This document shows positions 22,463 through 35,041 of a DNA stretch of 64,000 nucleotides, piece by piece. Source of the DNA: Symsagittifera roscoffensis (Eukaryota > Xenacoelomorpha > Acoela > Convolutidae); assembly GCF_963678635.1 (NCBI RefSeq), contig NC_087067.1, forward strand, positions 33,824,401 through 33,888,400, read 5' to 3'. The position numbers and the translations under genes were made by a program. The notes under the pieces were generated by a model. That model was not told where the DNA came from and did not search any database. It was given only the letters and a program-made list of their open reading frames with translations. Each line of letters opens with the position of its first letter. Position 1 is the stretch's first letter.

Positions 22463-22799
22463 TAAAAGCAACTGACAGTACCCTGGCTGGTATTCAATCA
22501 TATGCCACTTACAGTAGATGTGCGGCTATCATGCCATAGATGGTCATTCAAGGCACCTTGTACACGCTCCATAGGTTTTGACCAGCTGATTTGGCCATAA
22601 AACACATTGGGCCAAAAAAATTCCAAACAATGTCAATTTTCAGTATTTTGTTTGAAATGCATAAATTATAACGTGAGCGTGCAAAATTTTACATGGTATA
22701 AGAGCATATTTTTACTCTCGCGCAAGGGCGAGTGTTTTAAAAGTAATGTACATAGACATAAGCTAGTAAGGATATAAATGAAAGCGGAGTAACTCAAAT

Positions 22800-22918
22800 G
22801 CCTACGACCATACCATGTTGAATGCACCGGTTCTCGTCCGATCACCGAAGTTAAGCAACATTGGGCCTGGTAAGTACTTGGATGGGAGACCGCCTGGGAA
22901 CACCAGGTGTTGTAGGCT
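22800..22918 (+). rRNA. 5S ribosomal RNA, unit 19
   Basis: T73A, shared with units 18 and 20. Next 5S 1,278 bp on. Confidence 0.97.
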
Positions 22919-23623
22919 TTTATTTAAAGCAAAAGTAATTCTTTTACTTTTATGCGCTAAGAGTTATTGCTGTTTAAAGTTCGGTGATGTCAAAAAGTTA
23001 AGCCTAATCGAGCGTGGTGCAAAAATTTTCAATAGGTCAAATTTTGGCCAAAACAAAAGAAAACCGAAAAATTTCTTTTGCAGTATCAATTTTGTGTACA
23101 ATCAGCTGCTGATAGGTCAAAAAAATGGAGATAACTTTTGGGGTCTTTGAGTTATAGCCTTTTGAATTTCGGTGATGTCAAAAAAATAAGCCCAATCGAG
23201 CCTGGTGAATTGCGCGAACGGCCATAACTTGCCCAAAAATTTTAAAATTTCCAAATTTTATTATTTGGATCACAAGATCATAGTCAAATCTTGGGGGACT
23301 GAGAAAATGAACCAATTTCGTCGGTCCAACACAAAGTTATAAGCTTTTGAAATCTCGGTGATACCAAAAAGTTAAGCCTAATCGATTGTGGTGCAAAAAA
23401 TGAAATTTTCAAAATTTTTGTTTTTTTTTTGTTCAAAGTTCATTTTTTTCATCTTGTTTCATAAATTTGAGCTCAGGAAAATTCCAACGAGCCCAAAACG
23501 ACGTTTGTAGCTCAAGTGTACGTGGAGTAATCATCAGTTGAAAATTTGGGGGGACACGAATTTCGGACATTTTGGACGAAAATCGGCCTAAAAGCTAACT
23601 TTTAAGTTAGTGCAATTTTTTTT

Positions 23624-23740
23624 CTTGCATTTTTCAAGAGAATTGGGCTGCCCTCCGCTGTCGCAGAGTGCATTAAAAGAAAACTTATCAAATAGATTTG
23701 AATACTTACCTATTTAATAAGTTTATCACAACAATTAGGC
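23624..23740 (-). ncRNA. Candidate SL RNA, unit 19
   Basis: As in unit 18. Confidence 0.71.
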
Positions 23741-24077
23741 TAAAAGCAACTGACAGTACCCTGGCTGGTATTCAATCATATGCCACTTACAGTAGATGTG
23801 CGGCTATCATGCCATAGATGGTCATTCAAGGCACCTTGTACACGCTCCATAGGTTTTGACCAGCTGATTTGGCCATAAAACACATTGGGCCAAAAAAATT
23901 CCAAACAATGTCAATTTTCAGTATTTTGTTTGAAATGCATAAATTATAACGTGAGCGTGCAAAATTTTACATGGTATAAGAGCATATTTTTACTCTCGCG
24001 CGAGGGCGAGTGTTTTAAAAGTAATGTACATAGACATAAGCTAGTAAGGATATAAATGAAAGCGGAGTAACTCAAAT

Positions 24078-24196
24078 GCCTACGACCATACCATGTTGAA
24101 TGCACCGGTTCTCGTCCGATCACCGAAGTTAAGCAACATTGGGCCTGGTAAGTACTTGGATGGGAGACCGCCTGGGAACACCAGGTGTTGTAGGCT
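24078..24196 (+). rRNA. 5S ribosomal RNA, unit 20
   Basis: T73A. Next 5S 1,278 bp on. Confidence 0.97.
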
Positions 24197-24901
24197 TTTA
24201 TTTAAAGCGAAAGTAATTCTTTTACTTTTATGCGCTAAGAGTTATTGCTGTTTAAAGTTCGGTGATGTCAAAAAGTTAAGCCTAATCGAGCGTGGTGCAA
24301 AAATTTTCAATGGGTCAAATTTTGGCCAAAACAAAAGAAAACCGAAAAATTTCTTTTGCAGTATCAATTTTGTGTACAATCAGCTGCTGATAGGTCAAAA
24401 AAATGGAGATAACTTTTGGGGTCTTTGAGTTATAGCCTTTTGAATTTCGGTGATGTCAAAAAAATAAGCCCAATCGAGCCTGGTGAATTGCGCGAACGGC
24501 CATAACTTGCCCAAAAATTTTAAAATTTCCAAATTTTATTATTTGGATCACAAGATCATAGTCAAATCTTGGGGGACTGAGAAAATGAACCAATTTCGTC
24601 GGTCCAACACAAAGTTATAAGCTTTTGAAATCTCGGTGATACCAAAAAAATAAGCCTAATCGAGCGTGGTGCAAAAAATGAAATTTTCAAAATTTTTGTT
24701 TTTTTTTTCGTTCAAAGTTCATTTTTTCATCTCGTTTCATAAATATGAGCTCAGGACAATTCCAACGAGCCCAAAACGACGTTTGTAGCTCAAGTGTATG
24801 TGGAGTAATCATCAGTTGAAAATTTGGGGGGACCCGAATTTCGGCCATTTTGGACGAAAATCGGCCTAAAAGCTAACTTTTACGTTAGTGCAATTTTTTT
24901 T

Positions 24902-25018
24902 CTTGCATTTTTCAAGAGAATTGGGCTGCCCTCCGCTGTCGCAGAGTGCATTCAAAGAAAACTTATCAAATAGATTTGAATACTTACCTATTTAATAAGT
25001 TTATCACAACAATTAGGC
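24902..25018 (-). ncRNA. Candidate SL RNA, unit 20
   Basis: Consensus copy. Confidence 0.72.
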
Positions 25019-25355
25019 TAAAAGCAACTGACAGTATCCTGACTGGTATTCAATCATATGCCACTTACAGTGGATGTGCGGCTATCATGCCATAGATGGT
25101 CATTCAAGGCACCTTGTACACGCTCCATAGGTTTTGACCAGCTGATTTGGCCATAAAACACATTGGGCCAAAAAAATTCCAAACAATGTCAATTTTCAGT
25201 ATTTTGTTTGAAATGCATAAATTATAACGTGAGCGTGCAAAATTTTACATGGTATAAGAGCATATTTTTACTCTCGCGCGAGGGCGAGTGTTTTAAAAGT
25301 AATGTACATAGACATAAGCTAGTAAGGATATAAATGAAAGCGGAGTAACTCAAAT

Positions 25356-25472
25356 GCCTACGACCATACCATTGAATGCACCGGTTCTCGTCCGATCACC
25401 GAAGTTAAGCAACATTGGGCCTGGTTAGTACTTGGATGGGAGACCGCCTGGGAACACCAGGTGTTGTAGGCT
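25356..25472 (+). rRNA. 5S ribosomal RNA, unit 21 (2-nt deletion)
   Basis: 117 nt: two bases (GT of CATGTTG) are missing around nt 18-20, in the loop A / helix II region; otherwise consensus. Shared with unit 22. Function uncertain. Confidence 0.93.
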
Positions 25473-26179
25473 TTTATTTAAAGCTAAAGTAATTCTTTTA
25501 CTTTTATGCGCTAAGAGTTATTGCTGTTTAAAGTTCGGTGATGTCAAAAAGTTAAGCCTAATCGAGCGTGGTGCAAAAATTTTCAATGGGTCAAATTTTG
25601 GCCAAAACAAAAGAAAACCGAAAAATTTCTTTTGCAGTATCAATTTTGTGTACAATCAGCTGCTGATAGGTCAAAAAAATTGGAGATAACTTTTCGGGTC
25701 TTTGAGTTATAGCCTTTTGAATTTCGGTGATGTCAAAAAAATAAGCCCAATCGAGCCTGGTGAATTGCGCGAACGGCCATAACTTGCCCAAAAATTTTAA
25801 AATTTCCAAATTTTATTATTTGGATCACAAGATCATAATCAAATCTTGGGGGACTGAGAAAATGAACCAATTTTGTCGGTCCAACACAAAGTTATAAGCT
25901 TTTGAAATCTCGGTGATACCAAAAAGTTAACCCTAATCGAGCGTGGTGCAAAAAATGAAATTTTCAAAATTTTTGTTTTTTTTTTCGTTCAAAGTTCATT
26001 TTTTTCATCTTGTTTCATAAATATGAGCTCAGGACAATTCCAACGAGCCCAAAACGACGTTTGTAGCTCAAGTTTACGTGGAGTAATCATCAGTTGAAAA
26101 TTTGGGGGGACCCGAATTTCGGCCATTTTGGACGAAAATCGGCCTAAAAGCTAACTTTTAAGTTAGTGCAATATTTTTT

Positions 26180-26296
26180 CTTGCATTTTTCAAGAGAATT
26201 GGGCTGCCCTTCACTGTCGCAGAGTGCATTCAAAGAAAACTTATCAAATAGATTTGAATACTTACCTATTTAATAAGTTTATCACAACAATTAGGC
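26180..26296 (-). ncRNA. Candidate SL RNA, unit 21
   Basis: Exon and donor intact; hairpin 2 altered (CCCTTCACTG on the + strand), a variant shared with units 24 and 25. Confidence 0.68.
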
Positions 26297-26633
26297 TAAA
26301 AGCAACTGACAGTATCCTGGCTGGTATTCAATCATATGCCACTTACAGTGGATGTGCGGCTATCATGCCATAGATGGTCATTAAAGGCACCTTGTACACG
26401 CTCCATAGGTTTTGACCAGCTGATTTGGCCATAAAACACATTGGGCCAAAAAAGTTCCAAACAATGTCAATTTTCAGTATTTTGTTTGAAATGCATAAAT
26501 TATAACGTGAGCGTGCAAAATTTTACATGGTATAAGAGCATTTTTTTACTCTCGCGCGAGGGCGAGTGTTTTAAAAGTAATGTACATAGACATAAGCTAG
26601 TAAGGATATAAATGAAAGCGGAGTAACTCAAAT

Positions 26634-26750
26634 GCCTACGACCATACCATTGAATGCACCGGTTCTCGTCCGATCACCGAAGTTAAGCAACATTGGGCCT
26701 GGTTAGTACTTGGATGGGAGACCGCCTGGGAACACCAGGTGTTGTAGGCT
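26634..26750 (+). rRNA. 5S ribosomal RNA, unit 22 (2-nt deletion)
   Basis: Same 2-nt deletion as unit 21. Next 5S start 1,277 bp on. Confidence 0.93.
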
Positions 26751-27456
26751 TTTATTTAAAGCAAAAGTAATTCTTTTACTTTTATGCGCTAAGAGTTATT
26801 GCTGTTTAAAGTTCGGTGATGTCAAAAAGTTAAGCCTAATCGAGCGTGGTGCAAAAATTTTCAATGGGTCAAATTTTGGCCAAAGCAAAAGAAAACCGAA
26901 AAATTTTTTTTGCAGTATCAATTTTGTGTACAATCAGCTGCTGATAGGTCAAAAAAAATGGAGATAACTTTTGGGGTCTTTGAGTTATAGCCTTTTGAAT
27001 TTCGGTGATGTCAAAAAAATAAGCCCAATCGAGCCTGGTGAATTGCGCGAACGGCCATAACTTGCCCAAAAATTTTAAAATTTCCATATTTTATTATTTG
27101 GATCACAAGATCATAATCAAATCTTGGGGGACTGAGAAAATGAATCAATTTTGTCGGTCCAACACAAAGTTATAAGCTTTTGAAATCTCGGTGATACCAA
27201 AAAGTTAAGCCTAATCGAGCGTGGTGCAAAAAAAGAAATTTTCAAAATTTTTGTTTTTTTTTCGTTCAAAGTTCATTTTTTTCATCTTGTTTCATAAATA
27301 TGAGCTCAGGACAATTCCAACGAGCCCAAAACGACGTTTGTAGCTCAAGTTTACGTGGAGTAATCATCAGTTGAAAATCTGGGGGGACCCGAATTTCGGC
27401 CATTTTGGACGAAAATCGGCCTAAAAGCTAACTTTTAAGTTAGTGCAATTTTTTTT

Positions 27457-27573
27457 CTTGCATTTTTCAAGAGAATTGGGCTGCCCTCCGCTGTCGCAGA
27501 GTGCATTCAAAGAAAAGTTATCAAATAGATTTGAATACTTACCTATTTAATAAGTTTATCACAACAATTAGGC
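27457..27573 (-). ncRNA. Candidate SL RNA, unit 22
   Basis: Exon and donor intact; one stem-foot base changed (AAAGTTATC, + strand). Confidence 0.7.
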
Positions 27574-27910
27574 TAAAAGCAACTGACAGTATCCTGGCTG
27601 GTATTCAATCATATGCCACTTACAGTGGATGTGCGGCTATCATGCCATAGATGGTCATTCAAGGCACCTTGTACACGCTTCATAGGTTTTGACCAGCTGA
27701 TTTGGCCATAAAACACATTGGGCCAAAAAAGTTCCAAACAATGTCAATTTTCAGTATTTTGTTTGAAATGCATAAATTATAACGTGAGCGTGCAAAATTT
27801 TACATGGTATAAGAGCATTTTTTTACTCTCGCGCGAGGGCGAGTGTTTTAAAAGTAATGTACATAGACATAAGCTAGTAAGGATATAAATGAAAGCGGAG
27901 TAACTCAAAT

Positions 27911-27952
27911 GCCTACGACCATACCATGTTGAATGCACCGGTTCTCGTCCGA
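27911..27952 (+). pseudogene. Truncated 5S rRNA, unit 23
   Basis: Only 5S nt 1-42 remain, with a normal TATA box and upstream region. Boxes A and C and all of spacer A are gone; the fragment runs into a short rearranged junction and then the SL RNA region. It cannot be transcribed from the 5S internal promoter or fold as 5S. Confidence 0.95.
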
Positions 27953-27986
27953 AAAATGCAAGTTCTCGTCCGATCTTGCATTTTTC
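27951..27986. repeat. 12-bp perfect inverted repeat at rearrangement junction
   Basis: GAAAAATGCAAG (27951-27962) and CTTGCATTTTTC (27975-27986) are exact reverse complements. They flank a 12-nt loop that repeats 5S nt 32-43 (TTCTCGTCCGAT). The right arm is the normal 3' end of the SL RNA region; the left arm is an inverted extra copy, as in fold-back template switching. Confidence 0.85.
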
Positions 27987-28091
27987 AAGAGAATTGGGCT
28001 GCCCTCCGCTGTCGCAGAGTGCATTCAAAGAAAACTTATCAAATAGATTTGAATACTTACCTATTTAATAAGTTTATCACAACAATTAGGC
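27975..28091 (-). ncRNA. Candidate SL RNA, unit 23
   Basis: Complete consensus copy lying directly beside the truncated 5S. The normal 3' flanking hairpins are absent. Confidence 0.7.
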
Positions 28092-28427
28092 TAAAAGCAA
28101 CTGACAGTATCCTGGCTGGTATTCAATCATATGCCACTTACAGTGGATGTGCGGCTATCATGCCATAGATGGTCATTCAAGGCACCTTGTACACGCTCCA
28201 TAGGTTTTAACCAGCTGATTTGGCCATAAAACACATTGGGCCAAAAAAATCCAAACAATGTCAATTTTCAGTATTTTGTTTGAAATGCATAAATTATAAC
28301 GTGAGCGTGCAAAATTTTACATGGTATAAGAGCATATTTTTACTCTCGCGCGAGGGCGAGTGTTTTAAAAGTAATGTACATAGACATAAGCTAGTAAGGA
28401 TATAAATGAAAGCGGAGTAACTCAAAT

Positions 28428-28546
28428 GCCTACGACCATACCATGTTGAATGCACCGGTTCTCGTCCGATCACCGAAGTTAAGCAACATTGGGCCTGGTT
28501 AGTACTTGGATGGGAGACCGCCTGGGAACACCAGGTGTTGTAGGCT
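28428..28546 (+). rRNA. 5S ribosomal RNA, unit 24
   Basis: Consensus gene in a 901-bp short unit (SR1 fused to SR3). Confidence 0.98.
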
Positions 28547-28606
28547 TTTATTTAAAGCAAAAGTAATTCTTTTACTTTTATGCGCTAAGAGTTATTGCTG
28601 TTTAAA

Positions 28607-28656
28607 ATTCGGTGATGTCAAAAAGTTAAGCCTAATCGAGCGTGGTGCAAAAAATG
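28607..28656 (+). repeat. Fused subrepeat SR1/SR3, ~900-bp unit type
   Basis: The SR1 left part (AAATTCGGTGATGTC) continues into the SR3 right flank (GCAAAAAATGAAATTTTC). The ~375 bp holding the SR1-SR2 and SR2-SR3 intervals is missing. The same junction occurs in units 25, 26, 28, 29, 34, 36 and 47. Confidence 0.85.
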
Positions 28657-28875
28657 AAATTTTCAAAATTTTTGTTTTTTTTTGTTCAAAGTTCATTTTT
28701 TCATCTTGTTTCATAAATTTGAGCTCAGGACAATTCCAACGAGCCCAAAACGACGTTTGTAGCTCAAGTGTACGTGGAGTAATCATCAGTTGAAAATTTG
28801 GGGGGATCCGAATTTCGGCCATTTTGGACGAAAATCGGCCTAAAAGCTAACTTTTACGTTAATGCAATTTTTTTT

Positions 28876-28992
28876 CTTGCATTTTTCAAGAGAATTGGGC
28901 TGCCCTTCACTGTCGCAGAGTGCATTCAAAGAAAACTTATCAAATAGATTTGAATACTTACCTATTTAATAAGTTTATCACAACAATTAGGC
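28876..28992 (-). ncRNA. Candidate SL RNA, unit 24
   Basis: Exon and donor intact; hairpin 2 variant as in unit 21. Confidence 0.68.
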
Positions 28993-29328
28993 TAAAAGCA
29001 ACTGACAGTATCCTGGCTGGTATTCAATCATATGCCACTTACAGTGGATGTGCGGCTATCATGCCATAGATGGTCATTCAAGGCACCTTGTACACGCTCC
29101 ATAGGTTTTAACCAGCTGATTTGGCCATAAAACACATTGGGCCAAAAAAATCCAAACAATGTCAATTTTCAGTATTTTGTTTGAATTGCATAAATTATAA
29201 CGTGAGCGTGCAAAATTTTACATGGTATAAGAGCATATTTTTACTCTCGCGCGAGGGCGAGTGTTTTAAAAGTAATGTACATAGACATAAGCTAGTAAGG
29301 ATATAAATGAAAGCGGAGTAACTCAAAT

Positions 29329-29447
29329 GCCTACGACCATACCATGTTGAATGCACCGGTTCTCGTCCGATCACCGAAGTTAAGCAACATTAGGCCTGGT
29401 TAGTACTTGGATGGGAGACCGCCTGGGAACACCAGGTGTTGTAGGCT
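29329..29447 (+). rRNA. 5S ribosomal RNA, unit 25
   Basis: G64A, in or beside the intermediate element, shared with unit 26. Short unit, 902 bp. Confidence 0.97.
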
Positions 29448-29776
29448 TTTATTTAAAGCAAAAGTAATTCTTTTACTTTTATGCGCTAAGAGTTATTGCT
29501 GTTTAAAGTTCGGTGATGTCAAAAAGTTAAGCCTAATCGAGCGTGGTGCAAAAAATGAAATTTTCAAAATTTTTGTTTTTTTTTGTTCAAAGTTCATTTT
29601 TTCATCTTGTTTCATAAATTTGAGCTCAGGACAATTCCAACGAGCCCAAAACGACGTTTGTAGCTCAAGTGTACGTGGAGTAATCATCAGTTGAAAATTT
29701 GGGGGGATCCGAATTTCGGCCATTTTCGACGAAAATCGGCCTAAAAGCTAACTTTTAAGTTAGTGCAATTTTTTTT

Positions 29777-29893
29777 CTTGCATTTTTTAAGAGAATTGGG
29801 CTGCCCTTCACTGTCGCAGAGTGCATTCAAAGAAAACTTATCAAATAGATTTGAATACTTACCTATTTAATAAGTTTATCACAACAATTAGGC
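29777..29893 (-). ncRNA. Candidate SL RNA, unit 25
   Basis: Exon and donor intact; hairpin 2 variant, and the 3' terminal stem has one change. Confidence 0.67.
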
Positions 29894-30230
29894 TAAAAGC
29901 AACTGACAGTATCCTGGCTGGTATTCAATCATATGCCACTTACAGTGGATGTGCGGCTATCATGCCATAGATGGTCATTCAAGGCACCTTGTACACGCTC
30001 CATAGGTTTTAACCAGCTGATTTGGCCATAAAACACATTGGGCCAAAAAAATTCCAAACAATGTCAATTTTCAGTATTTTGTTTGAAATGCATAAATTAT
30101 AACGTGAGCGTGCAAAATTTTACATGGTATAAGAGCATATTTTTACTCTCGCGCGAGGGCGAGTGTTTTAAAAGTAATGTACATAGACATAAGCTAGTAA
30201 GGATATAAATGAAAGCGGAGTAACTCAAAT

Positions 30231-30349
30231 GCCTACGACCATACCATGTTGAATGCACCGGTTCTCGTCCGATCACCGAAGTTAAGCAACATTAGGCCTG
30301 GTTAGTACTTGGATGGGAGACCGCCTGGGAACACCAGGTGTTGTAGGCT
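30231..30349 (+). rRNA. 5S ribosomal RNA, unit 26
   Basis: G64A. Short unit, 902 bp. Confidence 0.97.
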
Positions 30350-30678
30350 TTTATTTAAAGCAAAAGTAATTCTTTTACTTTTATGCGCTAAGAGTTATTG
30401 CTGTTTAAAGTTCGGTGATGTCAAAAAGTTAAGCCTAATCGAGCGTGGTGCAAAAAATGAAATTTTCAAAATTTTTGTTTTTTTTTTGTTCAAAGTTCAT
30501 TTTTTCATCTTGTTTCATAAATTTGAGCTCAGGACAATTCCAACGAGCCCAAAACGACGTTTGTAGCTCAAGTGTACGTGGAGTAATCATCAGTTAAAAA
30601 TTTGGGGGGACCCGAATTTCGGCCATTTTGGACGAAAATATGCCTAAAAGCTAACTTTTAAGTTAGTGCATTTTTTTT

Positions 30679-30795
30679 CTTGCATTTTTCAAGAGAATTG
30701 GGCTGCCCTCCGCTGTCGCAGAGTGCATTCAAAGAAAACTTATCAAATAGATTTGAATACTTACCTATTTAATAAGTTTATCACAACAATTAGGC
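30679..30795 (-). ncRNA. Candidate SL RNA, unit 26
   Basis: Consensus copy. Confidence 0.72.
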
Positions 30796-31132
30796 TAAAA
30801 GCAACTGACAGTATCCTGGCTGGTATTCAATCATATGCCACTTTTAGTAGATGTGCGGCTATCATGCCATAGATGGTCATTCAAGGCACCTTGTACACGC
30901 TCCATAGGTTTTGACCAGCTGATTTGGCCATAAAACACATTGGGCCAAAAAAATTCCGAACAATGTCAATTTTCAGTATTTTGTTTGAAATGCATAAATT
31001 ATAACGTGAGCGTGCAAAATTTTACATGATATAAGAGCATATTTTTACTCTCGCGCGAGGGCGAGTGTTTTAAAAGTAATGTACATAGACATAAGCTAGT
31101 AAGGATATAAATGAAAGCGGAGTAACTCATAT

Positions 31133-31251
31133 GCCTACGACCATACCATGTTGAATGCACCGGTTCTCGTCCGATCACCGAAGTTAAGCAACATTGGGCC
31201 GGGTTAGTACTTGGATGGGAGACCGCCTGGGAACACCAGGTGTTGTAGGCT
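31133..31251 (+). rRNA. 5S ribosomal RNA, unit 27
   Basis: T69G in the intermediate element (GGGCCGGG). Full-length unit, 1,277 bp. Confidence 0.97.
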
Positions 31252-31955
31252 TTTATTTAAAGCAAAAGTAATTCTTTTACTTTTATGCGCTAAGAGTTAT
31301 TGCTGTTTAAAATTCGGTGATGTCAAAAAGTTAAGCCTAATCGAGCGTGGTGCAAAAATTTTCAATGGGTCAAATTTTGGCCACAACAAAAGAAAACCGA
31401 AAAATTTTTTTTGCAGTATCAATTTTGTGTACAATCAGCTGCTGATAGGTCAAAAAAATGGAGATAACTTTTAGGGTCTTTGAGTTATAGCCTTTTGAAT
31501 TTCGGTGATGTCAAAAAAATAAGCCCAATCGAGCCTGGTGAATTGCGCGAACGGCCATAACTTGCCCAAAAATTTTAAAATTTGCAAATTTTATTATTTG
31601 GATCACAAGATCATAGTCAAATCTTGGGGGACTGAGAAACTGAACCAATTTCGACAGTCCAACACAAAGTTATAAGCTTGAAATCTCGGTGATACCAAAA
31701 AGTTAAGCCTAATCGAATATGGTGCAAAAAATGAAATTTTCAAAATTTTAGTTTTTTTTTTTCGTTCAAAGTTCATTTTTTTCATCTCTTTTCATAAATT
31801 TGAGCTCAGGACAATTCCAACGAGCCCAAAACGACGTTTGTAGCTCAAGTGTACGTGGAGTAATCATCAGTTGAAAATTTGGGGGACCCGAATTTCGGCC
31901 ATTTTGGACGAAAATCGGCCTAAAAGCTAACTTTCAAGTTAGTGCAATTTTTTTT

Positions 31956-32072
31956 CTTGCATTTTTCAAGAGAATTGGGCTGCCTTCCGCTGTCGCAGAG
32001 TGCATTCAAAGAAAACTTATCAAATAGATTTGAATACTTACCTATTTAATAAGTTTATCACAACAATTAGGC
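31956..32072 (-). ncRNA. Candidate SL RNA, unit 27
   Basis: Exon and donor intact; one C-to-T (+ strand) change between hairpins. Confidence 0.71.
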
Positions 32073-32409
32073 TAAAAGCAACTGACAGTATCCTGGCTGG
32101 TATTCAATCATATGCCACTTACAGTGGATGTGCGGCTATCATGCCATAGATGGTCATTCAAGGCACCTTGTACACGCTCCATAGGTTTTGACCAGCTGAT
32201 TTGGCCATAAAACACATTGGGCCAAAAAAATTCCAAACAATGTCAATTTTCAGTATTTTGTTTGAAATGCATAAATTATAACGTGAGCGGGAAAAATTTT
32301 ACATGGTATAAGAGCATATTTTTACTCTCGCGCGAGGGCGAGTCTTTTAAAAGTAATGTACATAGACATAAGCTAGTAAGGATATAAATGAAAGCGGAGT
32401 AACTCAAAT

Positions 32410-32528
32410 GCCTACGACCATACCATGTTGAATGCACCGGTTCTCGTCCGATCACCGAAGTTAAGCAACATTGGGCCTGGTTAGTACTTGGATGGGAGAC
32501 CGCCTGGGAACACCAGGTGTTGTAGGCT
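32410..32528 (+). rRNA. 5S ribosomal RNA, unit 28
   Basis: Consensus gene in a 905-bp short unit. Confidence 0.98.
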
Positions 32529-32859
32529 TTTATTTAAAGCAAAAGTAATTCTTTTACTTTTATGCGATAAGAGTTATTGCTGTTTAAAGTTCGGTGATGT
32601 CAAAAAGTTAAGCCTAATCGAGCGTGGTGCAAAAAATGAAATTTTCAAAATTTTTGTTTTTTTTTTCGTTCAAAGTTCATTTTTTTCATCTCGTTTCATA
32701 AATTTGAGCTCAGGACAATTCCAACGAGCCCAAAACGACGTTTGTAGCTCAAGTGTACGTGGAGTAATCATCAGTTGAAAATTTGGGGGACCCGAATTTC
32801 GGCCATTTTGGACGAAAATCGGCCTAAAAGCTAACTTTTACGTTAGTGCAATTTTTTTT

Positions 32860-32977
32860 CTTGCATTTTTCAAGAGAATTGGGCTGCCCTCCGCTGACGC
32901 AGAGTGGCATTCAAAGAAAACTTATCAAATAGATTTGAATCCTTACCTATTTAATAAGTTTATCACAACAATTAGGC
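32860..32977 (-). ncRNA. Candidate SL RNA, unit 28
   Basis: 118 nt through one inserted base; GTAAGT intact but the following base is changed, and the hairpin 2 loop is altered (CTGACG, + strand). Confidence 0.65.
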
Positions 32978-33314
32978 TAAAAGCAACTGACAGTATCCTG
33001 GCTGGTATTCAATCATATGCCACTTACAGTGGATGTGCGGCTATCATGCCATAGATGGTCATTCAAGGCACCTTGTACACGCTCCATAGGTTTTGACCAG
33101 CTGATTTGGCCATAAAACACATTGGGCCAAAAAAATTCCAAACAATGTCAATTTTCAGTATTTTGTTTGAAATGCATAAATTATAACGTGAGCGTGCAAA
33201 ATTTTACATGGTATAAGAGCTTATTTATACTCTCGCGAGAGGGCGAGTGTTTTAAAAGTAATGTACATAGACATAAGCTAGTAAGGATATAAATGAAAGC
33301 GGAGTAACTCAAAT

Positions 33315-33433
33315 GCCTACGACCATACCATGTTGAATGCACCGGTTCTCGTCCGATCACCGAAGTTAAGCAACATTGGGCCTGGTTAGTACTTGGATGG
33401 GAGACCGCCTGGGAACACCAGGTGTTGTAGGCT
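33315..33433 (+). rRNA. 5S ribosomal RNA, unit 29
   Basis: Consensus gene in a 904-bp short unit. Left unit of the block duplicated at unit 36. Confidence 0.98.
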
Positions 33434-33764
33434 TTTATTTAAAGCAAAAGTAGTTCTTTTACTTTTATGCGCTAAGAGTTATTGCTGTTTAAAGTTCGGT
33501 GATGTCAAAAAGTTAAGCCTAATCGAGCATGGTGCAAAAAATGAAATTTTCAAAATTTTTGTTTTTTCTTCTTCCAAAGTTCATTTTTTTCATCTCGTTT
33601 CATAAATTTGAGCATAGGAAAATTCCAACGAGCCCAAAACGACGTTTGTAGCTCAAGTTTACGTGGAGTAATCATCAGTTGGAAATTTGGGGGGACCCGA
33701 ATTTCGGCCATTTTGGACGAAAATCGGCCTAAAAGCTAACTTTTAAGTTAGTGCAATTTGTTTT

Positions 33765-33881
33765 CTTGCATTTTTCAAGAGAATTGGGCTGCCCTCCGCT
33801 GTCGCAGAGTGCATTCAAAGAAAACTTATCAAATAGATTTGAATACTTACCTATTTAATAAGTTTATCACAACAATTAGGC
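33765..33881 (-). ncRNA. Candidate SL RNA, unit 29
   Basis: Consensus copy; the 3' flank has AATTTGTTTTC, shared only with unit 36. Confidence 0.72.
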
Positions 33882-34218
33882 TAAAAGCAACTGACAGTAT
33901 CCTTGCTGGTATTCAATCATATGCCACTTACAGTGGATGTGCGGCTATCATGCCATAGATGGTCATTCAAGGCACCTTGTACACGCTCCATAGGTTTTGA
34001 CCAGCTGATTTGGCCATAAAACACATTGGGCCAAAAAAATTCCAAACAATGTCAATTTTCAGTATTTTGTTTGAAATGTATAAATTATAACGTGAGCGTG
34101 CAAAATTTTACATGGTATAAGAGCATATTTTTACTCTCGCGCGAGGGCGAGTGTTTTAAAAGTAATATACATAGACATAAGCTAGTAAGGATATAGATGA
34201 AAGCGGAGTAACTCAAAT

Positions 34219-34337
34219 GCCTACGACCATACCATGTTGAATGCACCGGTTCTCGTCCGATCACCGAAGTTAAGCAACATTGGGCCTGGTTAGTACTTGG
34301 ATGGGAGACCGCCTGGGAACACCAGGTGTTGTAGGCT
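34219..34337 (+). rRNA. 5S ribosomal RNA, unit 30
   Basis: Consensus gene, but the upstream element reads TATAGA. Next 5S 1,265 bp on. Confidence 0.97.
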
Positions 34338-35041
34338 TTTATTTAAAGCAAAAGTAATTCTTTTACTTTTATGCGCTAAGAGTTATTGCTGTTTAAATTT
34401 CGGTGATGTCAAAAAGTTAAGCCTAATCGAGCGTGTTGCAAAAATTTTCAATGGGTCAAATTTTGGCCAAAACAAAAGAAAACCGAAAAATTTCTTTTGC
34501 AGTATCAATTTTGTGTACAATCAGCTGCTGATAGCTCAAAAATAATGGAGATAACTTTTGAGGTCTTTGAGTTATAGCCTTTTGAATTTCGGTGATGTCA
34601 AAAAAATAAGCCCAATCGAGCCTGGTGAATTGCGCGAACGGCCATAACTTGCCCAAAAATTTTAAAATTTCCAAATTTTATTATTTGGATCACAAGATCA
34701 TAGTCGAATCTTGGGGGACTGAGAAAATGAACCAATTTCGTCGGTCCAACACAAAGTTATAAGCTTTTGAAATCTCGGTGATACCAAAAAGTTAAGCCTA
34801 ATCGAGCGTGGTGCAAAAAATGAAATTTTCAAAATTTTTGTTTTTTTCCGTTCAAAGTTCATTTTTTTCATCTTGTTTCATAAATTTGAGCTCAGGACAA
34901 TTCCAACTAGCCCAAAACGACGTTTGTAGCTCAAGTGTACGTGGAGTAATCATCAGTTAAAATTTTGGGGGGACCCGAATTTCGGCCATTTTGGACGAAA
35001 ATCGGCCTAAAAGCTAACTTTTAAATCAGTGCAATTTTTTT

